64,000 bases of DNA from NCBI GenBank assembly GCA_003344405.1, contig NOWV01000125.1, positions 124,001 to 188,000 on the forward strand. Reading direction: 5' to 3'. A model generated the notes under the pieces. The model had not been told where the DNA came from. It made no database searches and was given only the letters and a program-made list of their open reading frames with translations. Source of the stretch: Trichoplax sp. H2. Lineage: Eukaryota > Placozoa > Uniplacotomia > Trichoplacea. Made by a program: the position numbers and the translations under genes. Below, one piece after another: positions 52,976 through 64,000 of this stretch (its first letter is position 1; each line of letters opens with the position of its first letter).

Positions 52976-55752
52976 AGTTAATAGTTGATGGCCGTAGTTA
53001 CCTTCATTATCGACAATTTTCTAGAGAAATTGCCTTGATTTTTTAAATTAGAAGATAATAGTATTTAATTACAATATTATGAAAGCTTGCTTTACTTGAA
53101 CACAACGTTGTTATTCGAAGTAAATTTTGATGCGAATTGGTTCGGTAGCTATTTTTTAAAAATAGTGAAAGATGCAAAGCGCTAGTAATTCTTAATAGCA
53201 AATATTCAGCGATAGACCATAGTATAGTACATGATCTAAATGAATAGAGTATATGCTTGATATTTTTAATGGCCAATAGCAGTAGATTTAGGGGGATGAC
53301 AGAAAGGGAAATATAATTTATTCATGGTGATTCGCTATTTCGCTAGCTCTATTAATTCTGAATCATACCTATTGATAAACTGAAGATAGCTCTGATCTTA
53401 TAACTATTTTAGTTATCCACTACCTGCGTGTTGAATCAGTTATCCATAACACTTGAATAGGAATAATTAAATAAATTAATAGAGGTATAAATAGGCCATC
53501 ATATGTTCAGCATATGACAAAATGATGATTATGAATTACAAATTAGGCTAGTGATCTGAAATAAAAGCCATAATTTAATTATAGACAATAATTATTATTT
53601 GCTATAACGCTCGTCCAAATATATGAAACATAATTTGACAAGGTGTGTTATCGCTGGAATTGCGGAATAAACATATTATCGGGCAATAATGCTATGAATA
53701 AGTTAGGAATAAGTCGATCTAGCCTTACAGAATCACAGCTTTGATCAATCTACTCTTAGAGTCATTTTGTAAGTTATGCTTGCTTTCGCTGATTCGTCGG
53801 TGAAGTAATCAATTGTAGCTCGCACAGATATCCATACAGGCTTTCTAGATATTCAGCAGATAGAAAGAAATTTGGTGTTAGCCAAGATTGAGCTGTAAAT
53901 TTTGAGTATACCCTACTTCTGGTTATTTTAGATTTAAGAGTAGCATGATACGTTGCAACCGCAAGAGCAGAATGTTGATGGATGATTTATGAGTTATTGA
54001 TGGGATTATCCTGAACGGATGCAGATATTGAAAAATGGTATTGGTCGGCCTAGAGCCTTCATCAGAAGGCATTAATTTTGAGGCAGTTGTATTTAGCCGG
54101 TATAAGAAAGGCAGACATAATGCAATTCTGTACGAATAAGTGTTGCTTGTACTTAACCGTAGATACAGGGGTTTAAAATATTTTAAAAGAAGTATGCAGT
54201 GATGAATAACCAGCGAATACATTGCAGATCAATTATAAGGCTTTAGAATTTAGAGATCTTATGCTTTAATATTAAAAAGATGTACAGATTAAAATGGACA
54301 TAATCGCTGAAAAATGTGACGATGTGGAGGAGATACAACCTTTTAGAATCAAATCCATTTATTTTCGTGTAGCGGTGGATGTATATGCGTCTAGACCGAG
54401 TTCAAAAGAAACGTCTATAACTATGAAATGGAATAATTGGGATTGGTGTTTTGTTGTAGGTGTTAAAATATGCAGGAGTCTAAAAGTGTCAATTTAATCT
54501 TTCTAAACTTTAAAGTGGTGGCAATCATTCTTTTAGGATAGAAAATAATCATGTAGGATACGAACCAAATGTACCCGAACGCTTAATATTCAACTTTAAC
54601 TAGTACATGAAAAAAATTATCATCTAGGTCGGTCTATTTCCTATCTGTATCTAGACTGACAAAGTAACAGTAGAATACGATACAACTGATTTAATGCTCC
54701 AATTCTTACGGCGATCAAACGTATCTTGACATATAAATATTTTAAGGCATAAAAGGGAATAGCTGTATCAAAAAATAATGCAGGAATATTAATCCGGTAA
54801 CGCGTGTATTTGCCAAATCAAAGATATTAACGTTGAGGTTAAAATGAATCAGTCTTATTGCTTTCAATCTAAAAAGTTAGGATAGTTTTGCATACTATGC
54901 AATACACACGGTGAGCATACAGTCTTCTTAGTGGAATTTGGTATGCGAAGCATTGGCATGCTACGCTGATGTTTAATTTTATATTTCATTTTCAAAATAT
55001 GTAAATAAGTTTCTAGCAATGATCAATTTAATTACTTACTATAAATATAGACTATTATGGCGAAAATAGGTTTCCAAAATAACATGCGATTAGCTTCCAA
55101 ATGGTGATTTGTGATTCATATTTTAGATACCAATAATAATAACGAAGCTATCGATATAACAATAAAGGCCAGGCCATTCATATTCCTGCTGTAAGGAACT
55201 ATTTAACGAAATTGAATGAATGGATAGACTAATAAATTGGAAAGTATTTCGATATTAAGCGAGTTATGAAAGTACGTTGATGCTATGAGATTCTATGAAT
55301 TTCTACAATAACATTATTAAGCTTACTTTAGCCAATAGCATCAACCGATTGTTGCATCTTATGGTTGGTATGGTGATGAAACAAGCACATTTTGAAGAGA
55401 AAAAATGCTACCTTAGCTTTGAGATTTAGTACAAAGAAAAGGTATCCAAATTGTAATAAGCTAGAAGGTGAGGTAAAATTTGACTATATGTATCGATAAA
55501 TAGAGAAGACATAATTGTAAAATTACGTGTTACATTCTTTTAGAATTATATCATTTACAATGAGTGTACAATCTCATTTTAAGCAAGTGCAAAACAGGCA
55601 GTAAAACTTGACTACGTATCAAGGTAAATGCAGAAAACTCAACTCTATGGACCTTGATTAATTTTTTATCATTTTAAAAATTACATCGATTAAAAGTGTA
55701 TTTATAGGCTCAGTATATTGGCAATCATTTGTACATGGACTACATGTCTCCA
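52976..55752. other. Intergenic region between ORP1L and TSPO-like
   Basis: AT-rich. It should contain the ORP1L promoter and TSPO-like 3' UTR. A few open stretches at 53.9-54.5 kb on both strands (for example 67 codons from 54294) have no family resemblance and no clear splice partners, so none is called. Confidence 0.4.
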
Positions 55753-56986
55753 TCATTCTAGTTTTGTACGAACTCTATTCATGGACCAAATAGTAATATG
55801 AAGTAAGCTCATGAAAGCAATCCAAACAACGTACGGCAGTACCAAATAGAACGCCATCTCATTGATAGGTAGAAATAAAATTGCGCAATAGCCACTTACA
55901 CCAGTTAAGACTATAAGATTTAAAGCAGCCTACAGCAGAATATGGGAAAATAACATAGTTAGCATCAAGCTGAGACATTAAATCTGCAACCTTTTGTGTA
56001 TAAACATGACTATGCTTGTGCAGATTGCATATTACGATTATTCTGCAAACAGATAAGGGGAAATCTATATATAATTGTCAATGATTTTTCACAGAATAAG
56101 GTGTAAAACTATTACTGTAATATTATTGCATTAATCTATTGCCTGCCATTCAGTTATTTCGCCTATCAAGACTCGTGATTGCTAAAGTACTACTCAGCGA
56201 TAAAATTAGTTTTTAAGCTATAAAACGATTCATGCATTCTTGCAAGTCGATGCCCATATTGATTGCATACTAGTTATGACCGCCAGGATGGTCTATACGC
56301 GTATTACTGTCATTAAGGTAGACTTATTATTGTTATTATTTATTGTGTATTCGTAAAATAAAGTATAACTGCAATTAAAACTGGATAGAAGTTGATTGTA
56401 TGTTATCCATTTGCAAGACACCAGGAGAAAATTAAGGTATCAACCATATGATATGAGTACTTCCAATATCTATGTCATCATAAGACAAGGCAGCAAGACA
56501 GAGTTGTAATTAAGATCAATCTATTGTAACTTCTGTATTCTGGTAAAGCTAATGTATAGCCGTCCATGTAATTCGATGAAAAATTGGGTAAGCAGTCATA
56601 ATAATTATGGTTATCGTTAATTGATTACAGGATAGCAGGATAATTCACAGTGATATTACTACAAGGTGTTATCACCTTACCATTGTTAAGCTTTGGATAT
56701 TGTAATAACATAGCTGCCATGAAAGGTTGAGGAGTACAATAAGTGCATAAATGCATAATGGAAATTTAGCTGCACCTTGTAGTCCTTGGCCATCAATCCA
56801 AGTTAAGTAGGATGCAATCCCAATACAGGTGTATAAAGTTGCCCAAGTTAAGGTCGCTATCCAGAAAGATGGATTCCATTTGGGCCTTTTGACACATGCA
56901 TAAATTTCCTTTTTCTGATTCCTTGTTAAATATTGAGCAATGATTCCACTTAAATGCGGTAGTACTATTAAAGCAGCTGCAATCAT
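55753..56986 (-). CDS. Translocator protein (TSPO/MBR) family member, diverged paralogue, 2 exons, 160 aa
   Basis: Exon 1 is 56681-56986 and exon 2 is 55753-55929, with GT-AG borders and phase 0. The protein has five hydrophobic segments and the TSPO frame: RPKWNPSFWIATLTWATLYT parallels the family KPSWxPPxWxFGPxWTxLY, and IGIASYLTW parallels MGYASYLVW. Exon 2 (AALNLIVLTGVSGYCAILFL...LPYVVWIAF...IWSMNR) supplies helices 4-5. Compared with the other TSPO in this window several hallmarks are lost: the PP and FGP prolines/glycines of loop 1, and the WxPxFFG motif of helix 3, here SWQLCYY. Family members bind cholesterol and porphyrins in the outer mitochondrial membrane; whether this copy does is doubtful. 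The reading frame is intact, so it is probably expressed rather than a pseudogene. The true start might be slightly upstream. Confidence 0.85.
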
Positions 56987-57371
56987 TTCCGTTGAATGGT
57001 TTTGTAAAGTATTAATAACTTAAAATAGCCTCTTAATGACTATACAACAATAACGGTTCTCCAATCAAAACAAACAAGTGCTTGCTAGTTGCAATACCAT
57101 GATTGGTATGTTCAATCAGGGCGTTAAACAATAATATTGTTCATGGAATGGAAGGCTGATTGATGAGGCAGAGAATTGTTGAAGGGAATAATCAGACTCA
57201 AACTCAATTCTTGGGAATAAATACGATAGATCTTTCCACCTCTAGCCACTGTTACCTTTTACTGTAGTCAGTAGGAATGTCTTCCGAGTTGCTAAAAGCA
57301 ACTTGCTTTAGGAAAGCCTCATTCGATTTAGACGTCAATATTGTTCTGCGAACTTCAGACCTGACGGGGTC

Positions 57372-57548
57372 CGTACATCAGTCTGTAACTCGTTGGAGAG
57401 ATAGTACTGCGGCTGTGCAGTACCCGATTGAATAGTACTGAAGTACAATACTGTAGTTTCCTTTTCAGAGCCGTCTGGATTCAATCACTAGCGGAATGTG
57501 TTTCAAAAAGTACTGTAGATGGCAGTACACTGTACTGTAGAGTACAGA
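57372..57548. promoter_or_regulatory. GTAC cluster upstream of the diverged TSPO
   Basis: About nine GTAC motifs (as AGTACTG, CAGTAC, TGTACTGTAG) lie 0.39-0.56 kb before the minus-strand TSPO start codon. The flanking sequence is more GC-rich than average. A promoter role is inferred from position only. Confidence 0.4.
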
Positions 57549-57909
57549 CTCTGGTGGTATTACGACGTGGCATGCAAAATGGTTGAAGTGACCGTACATG
57601 TAACAGCGACTCATAGTTTGTATTCGAAACTTGAAAGCAATACAATTCCAGTATTGAATACTGCAATAAAAAGTAAAAAGTAATCAAAATATCAAGAGCC
57701 AATAGCTCAAGGTTGCACTGATCTGTCTGCATGGAATTGGAGGCAAATTGAAAGTCCATTTCTTCACAATTTAAAGATATAATTTAAGGCAACACTATCA
57801 TTGCTGAACGTCTTTCCATCATTTTAGAGGGCTCACCACGCCCGTGTAATAGTGGTCTTATAGAGACTTTGATCAAGAGGCTACACACCAGGAATCGATC
57901 GTTCTTTAG

Positions 57910-58490
57910 GGTACCATTACAGTACACAGTACAGTAGAGTAGAGTACTGTATTGTACACTGTACACGGTAGCAGACTAGAAGCTGTTAAAATTGAAATTT
58001 CTTAGAACGTGAACCCTCCTTAATTACAACTATCAAGAACTCAACTTCTTCCCTGAGCTAAAACGAAATCGACTTTAACCATCTACATGACACGAATGTA
58101 AAAAATCTTAATCACCAAAATTTGCAAGAAATTTCAATTTGAACAGCTTTTGCTATAGAGAAAATTGAAGGGATCCAAATCGATCCATACCACTAGACTA
58201 CAGTACATACTGTACAGTATAGTGTGTGTACACTGTACTGTACGGTACTGTACAGTAGTACACTGCAAAATTACACTACACGACACTCGCACAGCTTCAC
58301 AAAAGCAGCGACTTGACAAAAGTCAAGTTAACACTGAAAAAAGTGTTCTCAACTGTTCAATGTTCATATTATTAGGAAAAAACACTATGGTGTCTCATAG
58401 GGCTGGCACTGTACAGTACAATCAGGATTTATCTCTTCTTCAGTAATAAGCCCCCATAGTAAGCATGTGCTGTGTACTGTACAGTATGAA
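57910..58490. promoter_or_regulatory. Further GTAC palindrome clusters without an assigned gene
   Basis: Dense groups occur at 57910-57970 (six GTAC) and 58202-58265 (eight GTAC in about 64 bases), with smaller pairs near 58411 and 58475. None is next to a recognised start codon. They may belong to an unrecognised transcript, such as the candidate open frame at 59113, or be a repeat in their own right. Confidence 0.35.
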
Positions 58491-58552
58491 CATGTTCAAA
58501 TCTCCTAGCAACTCGATGACGTAATAAAGCGAGTAGTCCAAATGTCCAATAC

Positions 58553-58710
58553 AATGAAGCCTTTACAAAAGGTCCTCTGAAGGAGACCGGTGACGGTAAA
58601 GTACACGATCGAGTTAACGCTTGACCCCATTGAAGCCTATACAAAAAGCTGCTAGGAAGGGGACCCCTGACGCTATAGGAGTTGACGCTTGACCCTATTG
58701 ATGACGTCAC
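58553..58710. repeat. Imperfect tandem duplication (68-76 bp) ending in a CRE-like palindrome
   Basis: GAAGCCTTTACAAAA at 58556 and GAAGCCTATACAAAA at 58632 start two related blocks that both end with GACGCTTGACCC-like sequence (58619 and 58687). TGACGTCA, the consensus cAMP-response element, lies at 58702-58709, and a TGACGTAA variant is near 58517. The stretch is clearly more GC-rich than its surroundings. Function is unknown. Confidence 0.55.
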
Positions 58711-59112
58711 TGTGACCCCTTGCATCAATAGCAAGTGTTCCCCAGTGGAGTGGTAGACTAGCGTAGACCTTTCTTGACGCAACTTTCTGAGCCCAGTTTT
58801 GTCAAGACGAAATCACTGGAGGATTCCTACCTTAGGATCAATTCATTGAAGAAAATCGAAAAGTAATTCAACGGTAGGTAGCCAGAGTTAACGGAAAGAA
58901 TATGCAATCAATTGTAGGCAAAGAGATTTTGTTTGTTTCAGGTGGAATCAAATCTCTTGCATTTCTTGATGTTCAGAAAGCGCTCCGTTGAATCCATTGA
59001 GGATCAACTCGTTTTCTGCAGATGATCACGGAAGACTATTGAAGCTTGTTATACGGCTTTAGAAGAAATCAATCTACTGTAGAACATCTGCAAAGGAGTA
59101 GCACAGCATGAT

Positions 59113-59424
59113 TTGATGATGGCATTATTTCTAGTTGCACTTGGCGTAATTTTAACCACGTTCCTGTTGCAGCAATGGACAAATTATTCAGGTTATCGTC
59201 CCATCTCGTTAATATCAATTTCGTCTCTGTTGCTTATTAGATTTCACGCAGCAGAAACCAACCTTGTAGGAAGTGACAAAAATAAGGTAAAGATAAAAAA
59301 TATTCAATCAATCAGTGCATTTTCCACTTCTTATGTTCTCATCGACAATTTGCATAATCGCTTCTTCATATTAATAAATTACAATTCCTTGAAATCAAAC
59401 AATCAAATGGATTACGGATCCTAG
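59113..59424 (+). CDS. Candidate small membrane or secreted protein, unknown
   Basis: An open frame of 103 codons starts MMMALFLVALGVILTTFLLQ, a good signal-anchor or signal peptide. A second hydrophobic stretch follows (ISLISISSLLLIRF), then a polar tail. A possible splice donor (AAG|GTAAAG) lies at about 59286, so the gene could continue in exons I cannot identify. No family is recognised. It lies downstream of the gene-free GTAC clusters. It may equally be a chance open frame in AT-rich DNA, where hydrophobic codons are common. Confidence 0.25.
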   Translation: MMMALFLVALGVILTTFLLQQWTNYSGYRPISLISISSLLLIRFHAAETNLVGSDKNKVKIKNIQSISAFSTSYVLIDNLHNRFFILINYNSLKSNNQMDYGS

Positions 59425-60980
59425 CTTGGATGATCCAGGCTGCCATGATTGAACACAGTATTAAGTACAAGGGATTGCTATAAAATTGAAAGTGTCTACA
59501 CTTTTAGTTATGCTGAATGCCGCAAGATCGACCACTATTGATTAATTAAATGGGTAATAGGCCGGTAGAATTATTGGATTAATGCCGGTGCTCGCATACT
59601 TGCATACTTTAAAAATTGCAAAGTACGTAAAACAAATTATGCAAATGACTAGAAATCCAGTGGAGTAATAGCGTCTATTACGCCCATATTGGATACTGGC
59701 TCCATACTCCCTTAGTCCCTTATAATAATTATAATAGAGACGAAACAGGAAGCTACAACACAGTACATTTATACACAGGCTAGTGTTAACGTACAATCAT
59801 TCCATTTTACCCTTACTGCGGATCATGATAGACGCACATGTGTACTCTTCCTGTATGTTACAGTGGCGATATTTTTGCAGTACAGCACTACAGTATCATA
59901 AATCATCACTCATCAATTTAATTTAAAAGGCAAATCAGTTCTTCTACAGCCAGAGGAGAAATGTCTGCCGATATTGGATACACAGCTTAGCCTAGTTCGT
60001 ATAAGCCATTCCGTTTCACTAGTTAAAGTAGTGTTCAATAGCTGGCTGGGCCATTTTATCCCGGTGTTCAAACGCAAAATTCAACAATTTAGAATGTATG
60101 GATTATGCTCACCAATGCAATGATACGCTCTTAAATAAGTGGATAAATGCGATCTGATCTCACTGGAATCGATTTGAATGTTTGTATTTTATTAAAAGTG
60201 AGTTAAGTGAGAGGGATAGAAGAAAAGTTTCTTCTCCATATGTAGTATCTATACTAGACTGCGACAGTATTTATAAGTATAAATATGGTTTACCATATCT
60301 CTTATTAACCAAACTCATAAGCATTATATATACTGTAGAAATAAGAAATATCGTTAAATATCAAAAGACGGAAAAATAGGAAAATTGGCCGTCATTTACT
60401 CTATCTGCAATAGACTGCAGTATTAGTTACAAGTAGAAAAAATGTTTGATGTACAGTATACTGCATACTCGCCAACCAAATTCGTTGGTTGAAAGATTAG
60501 CGTGCTTTGTATAGTAACCGTAAACTACAATCCAAATACTTACATATACTGGTATTTTGTTATTATGAAAGTAGTAAATAGGATATGGAAGCTATATACA
60601 GGCAGTATAGTATCTATTTCTTCCCATAATTGCGATCAAATTTTTACCCTTTCTGCAAGCACCATGTTGCTGCTTTACAGCTATTCTGAAAGGAGATCTA
60701 CTTGCTAATTTTCATGACCGCAGTAGACCTTGACAGTACTTTTCATGTATATACTTTTTAACAAAGATATTGATAGCATCTGATGCTCAGAATGTTGTAA
60801 CTTAAATGCATGCAAATAATTCAATCTGGTAAAAATTATAATTATTCCAAATTTGGGAATTCATTCTTCGCAGATAATGTTATTTGTTGACACTGGTAAT
60901 AATTGTAACTTAAATGTCCTGTAATTTTACATACAATGCATATATTCGTCGTAATACAATGACGATGCACATTGTAAGGT
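59425..60980. other. Intergenic region upstream of TSPO
   Basis: AT-rich, with no supported gene. Isolated GTACAG/CAGTAC motifs occur near 59880 and 60452, the latter about 0.5 kb before the TSPO start codon. Confidence 0.35.
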
Positions 60981-61751
60981 ATGACTTTCAAAAGTTCTAA
61001 TAAGTATAAAATGTTTAATAGCATGTCGGACTGGAAAAAGATCGTTCTAGCAATCGCTATACCCGAAACCGTTGGCTTTTTAGGGTCTTATTTTACCAAG
61101 AAGTCCATTAATACTTGGTACAAGCATATTCGTAAGCCATCTTTTACACCGCCCAATTGGATATTTGGACCTATGTGGACACTGTTATATGCTGGCATGG
61201 GTTATGCATCCTACCTAGTTTGGCGTGATGGTGGTGGCTTCGAGGGACCAGCGTTAAAAGCCCTACAGGCTTATGAACTTAATCTTGTATTCAACGGCAT
61301 CTGGACACCATTATTTTTTGGAGCTAAGAGAATGGGACTTGTAAGTTTGCAATAATGTAAAACAATAATTAATTATATCGCTACTTTGACAACGTGAAGC
61401 AATCCATGCATACTTTAATTCTTTACCGTTGAACCTTAACATCATCAGTAATGATAGCTATAGTCAAGAATTTTGAACTGAACAAAAGCTTTAGCATTAA
61501 ATAAATGATGTACGATAATCATTTCATCATCTATCTACCGGATATAACGGTTATTATATTTTATTAAGGCTGGCATTGATATTGTAGCTACGTGGGCATC
61601 GATTGTATACTGCATCCATTTATTTACTCCAATTAATGCAACCGCTGGAAAACTAATGTGGCCTTACCTTGGTTGGGTTTCCTTTGCTAGCCTACTAAAC
61701 TTTTCTATGTGGTACTTGAATCGAAACACTCCATCAATCAAGGAAGACTAG
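60981..61751 (+). CDS. TSPO: Translocator protein TSPO, canonical copy, 2 exons, 180 aa
   Basis: Exons are 60981-61340 and 61569-61751 (phase 0; GTAAGT donor and AAG acceptor). The family signature is intact: KPSFTPPNWIFGPMWTLLYA, MGYASYLVW, NGIWTPLFFGAKRMGL, WPYLGWVSFA and LLNFSMWYLNRN, giving five membrane helices. Human TSPO is 169 aa. Starting at the third ATG (61023, MSDWKK) would give 166 aa and the usual short N-terminus, so the first 14 codons may be untranslated. TSPO sits in the outer mitochondrial membrane and binds cholesterol and tetrapyrroles; the end of helix 5 corresponds to the cholesterol-recognition (CRAC) region of the mammalian protein. It lies about 4 kb from, and divergent to, the diverged paralogue, and both share the same two-exon layout, with the intron at the same place in helix 3. 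Confidence 0.94.
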
Positions 61752-64000
61752 ACAGTAGACTGTTAATTTTCTCAAATTACACATGCACTATTTTTGTTCT
61801 CTGTTAGACAGTAGTACATTAAATCTTTATTGGGTGTATAGTGGTTTAGCTTTATACGTATAGTATAGTACCGTAATGAATATAGTGAGAAAGTCATGTT
61901 GTGATCATGTTTTGCAATTTCTCATTATGTTTGTCACTTAACAGTTTTAATATCAGCAAGACGTTGCTAGTAAAATAAAACAACACTAAGTTTAGAACTT
62001 ATAGTTTGTACAATGTATTCATTGTTAACAGATATTGAAGAGCCTTAATTCTCGTCAACAATTGTAATTGAATGGGACAGTAGTAATGATACATTATTAA
62101 TGGAGGGTAGAATGGTGTAACAAGCCTGTGAGTGTGCTAACAACTCGAACCTTGCTAAGTACTCTACCCAAGAGGCAATTCTATGCGATCTTATCATCAA
62201 TCGCTTTGACGAAGCTTAGCAAGTAATTATAGTACATGCTATCACGTTTGCTAGCAGATATGAAAGAAGAATGGGTCAATATGTTGTGTCGTTCAATTTA
62301 GCTCCTCATACAATATCGATAACGATATTTTGAAGTATTATTACGTGAATAAATTAGTTGCAAGTGCAAAATTGTATTGCATTCTACTAGGGCAATAAAT
62401 GAATGCTAATCCAGTTTATAAAAAAGCTTACATTAGGTACCTAGTGGCACTGGTGAGAAAAATAATCCGGAGAGAATATTTCCTAGCATTGTTTATAAAA
62501 TCATGAAAACCATATCATCTGTTATGTAACTTACTTTATTTGCAAATTGTGTAAGAATAGAAAAGGAAAGCCTTGAACAGCCAGATACGAGCATTGCAGA
62601 GATTAACTCAATTTAGGCTCTTTAGCTGCCATCATAGCAATAGCAACTTATAAATTCGAGATGGTTTTCCGTTAATAAAACCTGCAGAAATATTACTGTC
62701 ATAACCGTATCGATAAGAGATTCTGCTAGCTGTTGCATTCTTTTAAGTTGACACTGCTATTTGTCTACATTAGCAGCAAAAATACTGATCGTCATATACG
62801 AAAAAGGGAGAAAAGGGAAAAATTGATTACGTCCTATCAAGAACGCTTAAACATTCTTTATTTTGCAATTGTGATAATCCTAATAATGAATTTTAAGATT
62901 AGGCGTAAAACTCTTAGATAGTTTTAAATACGGTGAAATCCTGTAAATTTATTGCCATATTTGAAATCAGAAAATCTTTGTTACGATAATAATTATATTC
63001 AATGTCTACAATTATTGACTCAGATGGCGGCATTTCATTTAAACTAAAATCTTTATAGAAATTAGATTAATGAGGTATACTTTCATGATTAAAATATGAA
63101 ATTAATCATCATTGAACTTAAAAAGATCTACCATTGGCGTTTAAGTTTTCACTTTCTCATCCAAAGAAAGAAATAAATATATTAATATGCCTAATTCGAA
63201 AGATAGAGAATAGAAAATATAAAAGCTGTAGGAGCGATATTACAAATGGCTCATAGCTAATATGAGAATCATAGCGACAAGTAGCGACACTAAGGTTCCA
63301 AATGTCAAAGTCCAATATTCGCTACATTTTTGCGTAAACGGAGAGACCGTAAATATAATTCAGTACGTGTTTAACAGGACTCGAAAACCTTGCTTGACAA
63401 GTAATTAAAAATTAGCTGGTTCATTTAACATTGCAACAAAGAAAAAAATAGTGAATATTGTTGATACGTAACTAACAGGATCAATAGCTTAACGATATGA
63501 AATTTGGCATATAGAAAAAGGGTTGTTGTCCTTAGTATTAAGGCTTTTAACTATTTTCTTAAAATGAGGAAATCTTAAGTAAATAAATCATTAAGATATT
63601 TAGCCCGGCTTTTCTAACATTATCAATTACTATCGAATAATTACCATTTTAAAAATTGGCAATACATTAATAATTGATTAATTATCAAATCAAATCGTTA
63701 CATCTAAATCACTATAAATTATATTAGTTTAAATTGTATTCCATATATTTAAACTTTGCTCATAATTATGTTGTTTGAAAGCGTTATTGACATATACCTA
63801 TATTTAAATTACTTATCCATGCATTAATAACGATCTATTGTAATTGCTATGAAACAATACAAAATCTATATTGTAGTTGAAATATTTACGAAAAACAACT
63901 AACTACCGTATATTTATGTGTCGTAAACAATTTAAAAGTTGCAGCTACTTTCTGTAGTAATTAATACTTAAAATTGATTTATAAATTTGTAGAGTAATTA
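61752..64000. other. AT-rich right flank, no gene seen
   Basis: After the TSPO 3' end no exon chain, RNA gene or repeat array could be supported. Open stretches are short (about 62 codons near 62733) and have no family resemblance. Confidence 0.4.

Noticed and set aside
53923-54497. Open frames of 99 codons (minus) and 67 codons (plus) between ORP1L and the TSPO-like gene
   Set aside because: Hydrophobic, AT-driven sequence without recognisable domains, splice partners or conserved motifs; probably chance.

Overview
This is a eukaryotic, AT-rich nuclear window from an animal. Every recognisable gene is split by short GT-AG introns, and the proteins align residue by residue with animal families. 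The gene set, strong similarity to vertebrate proteins, compact introns and low GC suggest an early-branching animal; a placozoan (Trichoplax/Hoilungia type) is my best guess, from general impression rather than a diagnostic marker.

Layout, left to right: ULK4 pseudokinase (+, 333-8800); a 6-kb gene-poor stretch with a decayed Ty3/gypsy-type pol relic (-, about 13.3-14.7 kb) and an 11-copy 80-bp tandem array (14881-15758); a GTAC-rich palindromic cluster; a MYPT1-type myosin phosphatase targeting subunit (+, 16574-26402) with a 4.3-kb first intron; a 2.6-kb gap; complex I subunit NDUFB8 (-, 28972-31001) with a candidate small gene on the opposite strand in its first intron; a short head-to-head promoter with the strongest GTAC cluster; N-terminal methyltransferase NTMT1 (+, 31639-32897); coatomer beta COPB1 (+, 34091-40319); an ORP1L-type oxysterol-binding-protein-related gene with ankyrin repeats (-, 41612-52975); a diverged TSPO paralogue (-, 55753-56986); a gene-free but motif-dense stretch (57.4-58.7 kb); and a canonical TSPO (+, 60981-61751).

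The genes are mostly unrelated housekeeping functions, as expected for an animal chromosome: cytoskeletal signalling (MYPT1, ULK4), mitochondria (NDUFB8, two TSPOs), secretory transport (COPB1), sterol/endosome contact sites (ORP1L) and protein N-terminal methylation (NTMT1). There is no operon logic. Two gene pairs are divergent (NDUFB8/NTMT1 and the two TSPOs) and two are convergent (MYPT1/NDUFB8 and COPB1/ORP1L).

The most notable unexplained signals are: (1) dense clusters of GTAC/ACTGTACAGT-type palindromes near several 5' ends, plus a gene-free set at 57.4-58.5 kb; (2) the 80-bp array in perfect register; (3) the MYPT1 C-terminal coiled coil, built from consecutive phase-0 exons of 35, 21, 21, 21, 14 and 14 codons, all multiples of the heptad, two of them tandem duplicates; (4) the nested two-exon candidate gene; (5) a possible 22-nt intron or frameshift in ULK4. 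I found no CRISPR array, tRNA, rRNA or intact transposon. Exon coordinates were read by eye from splice motifs and protein similarity.
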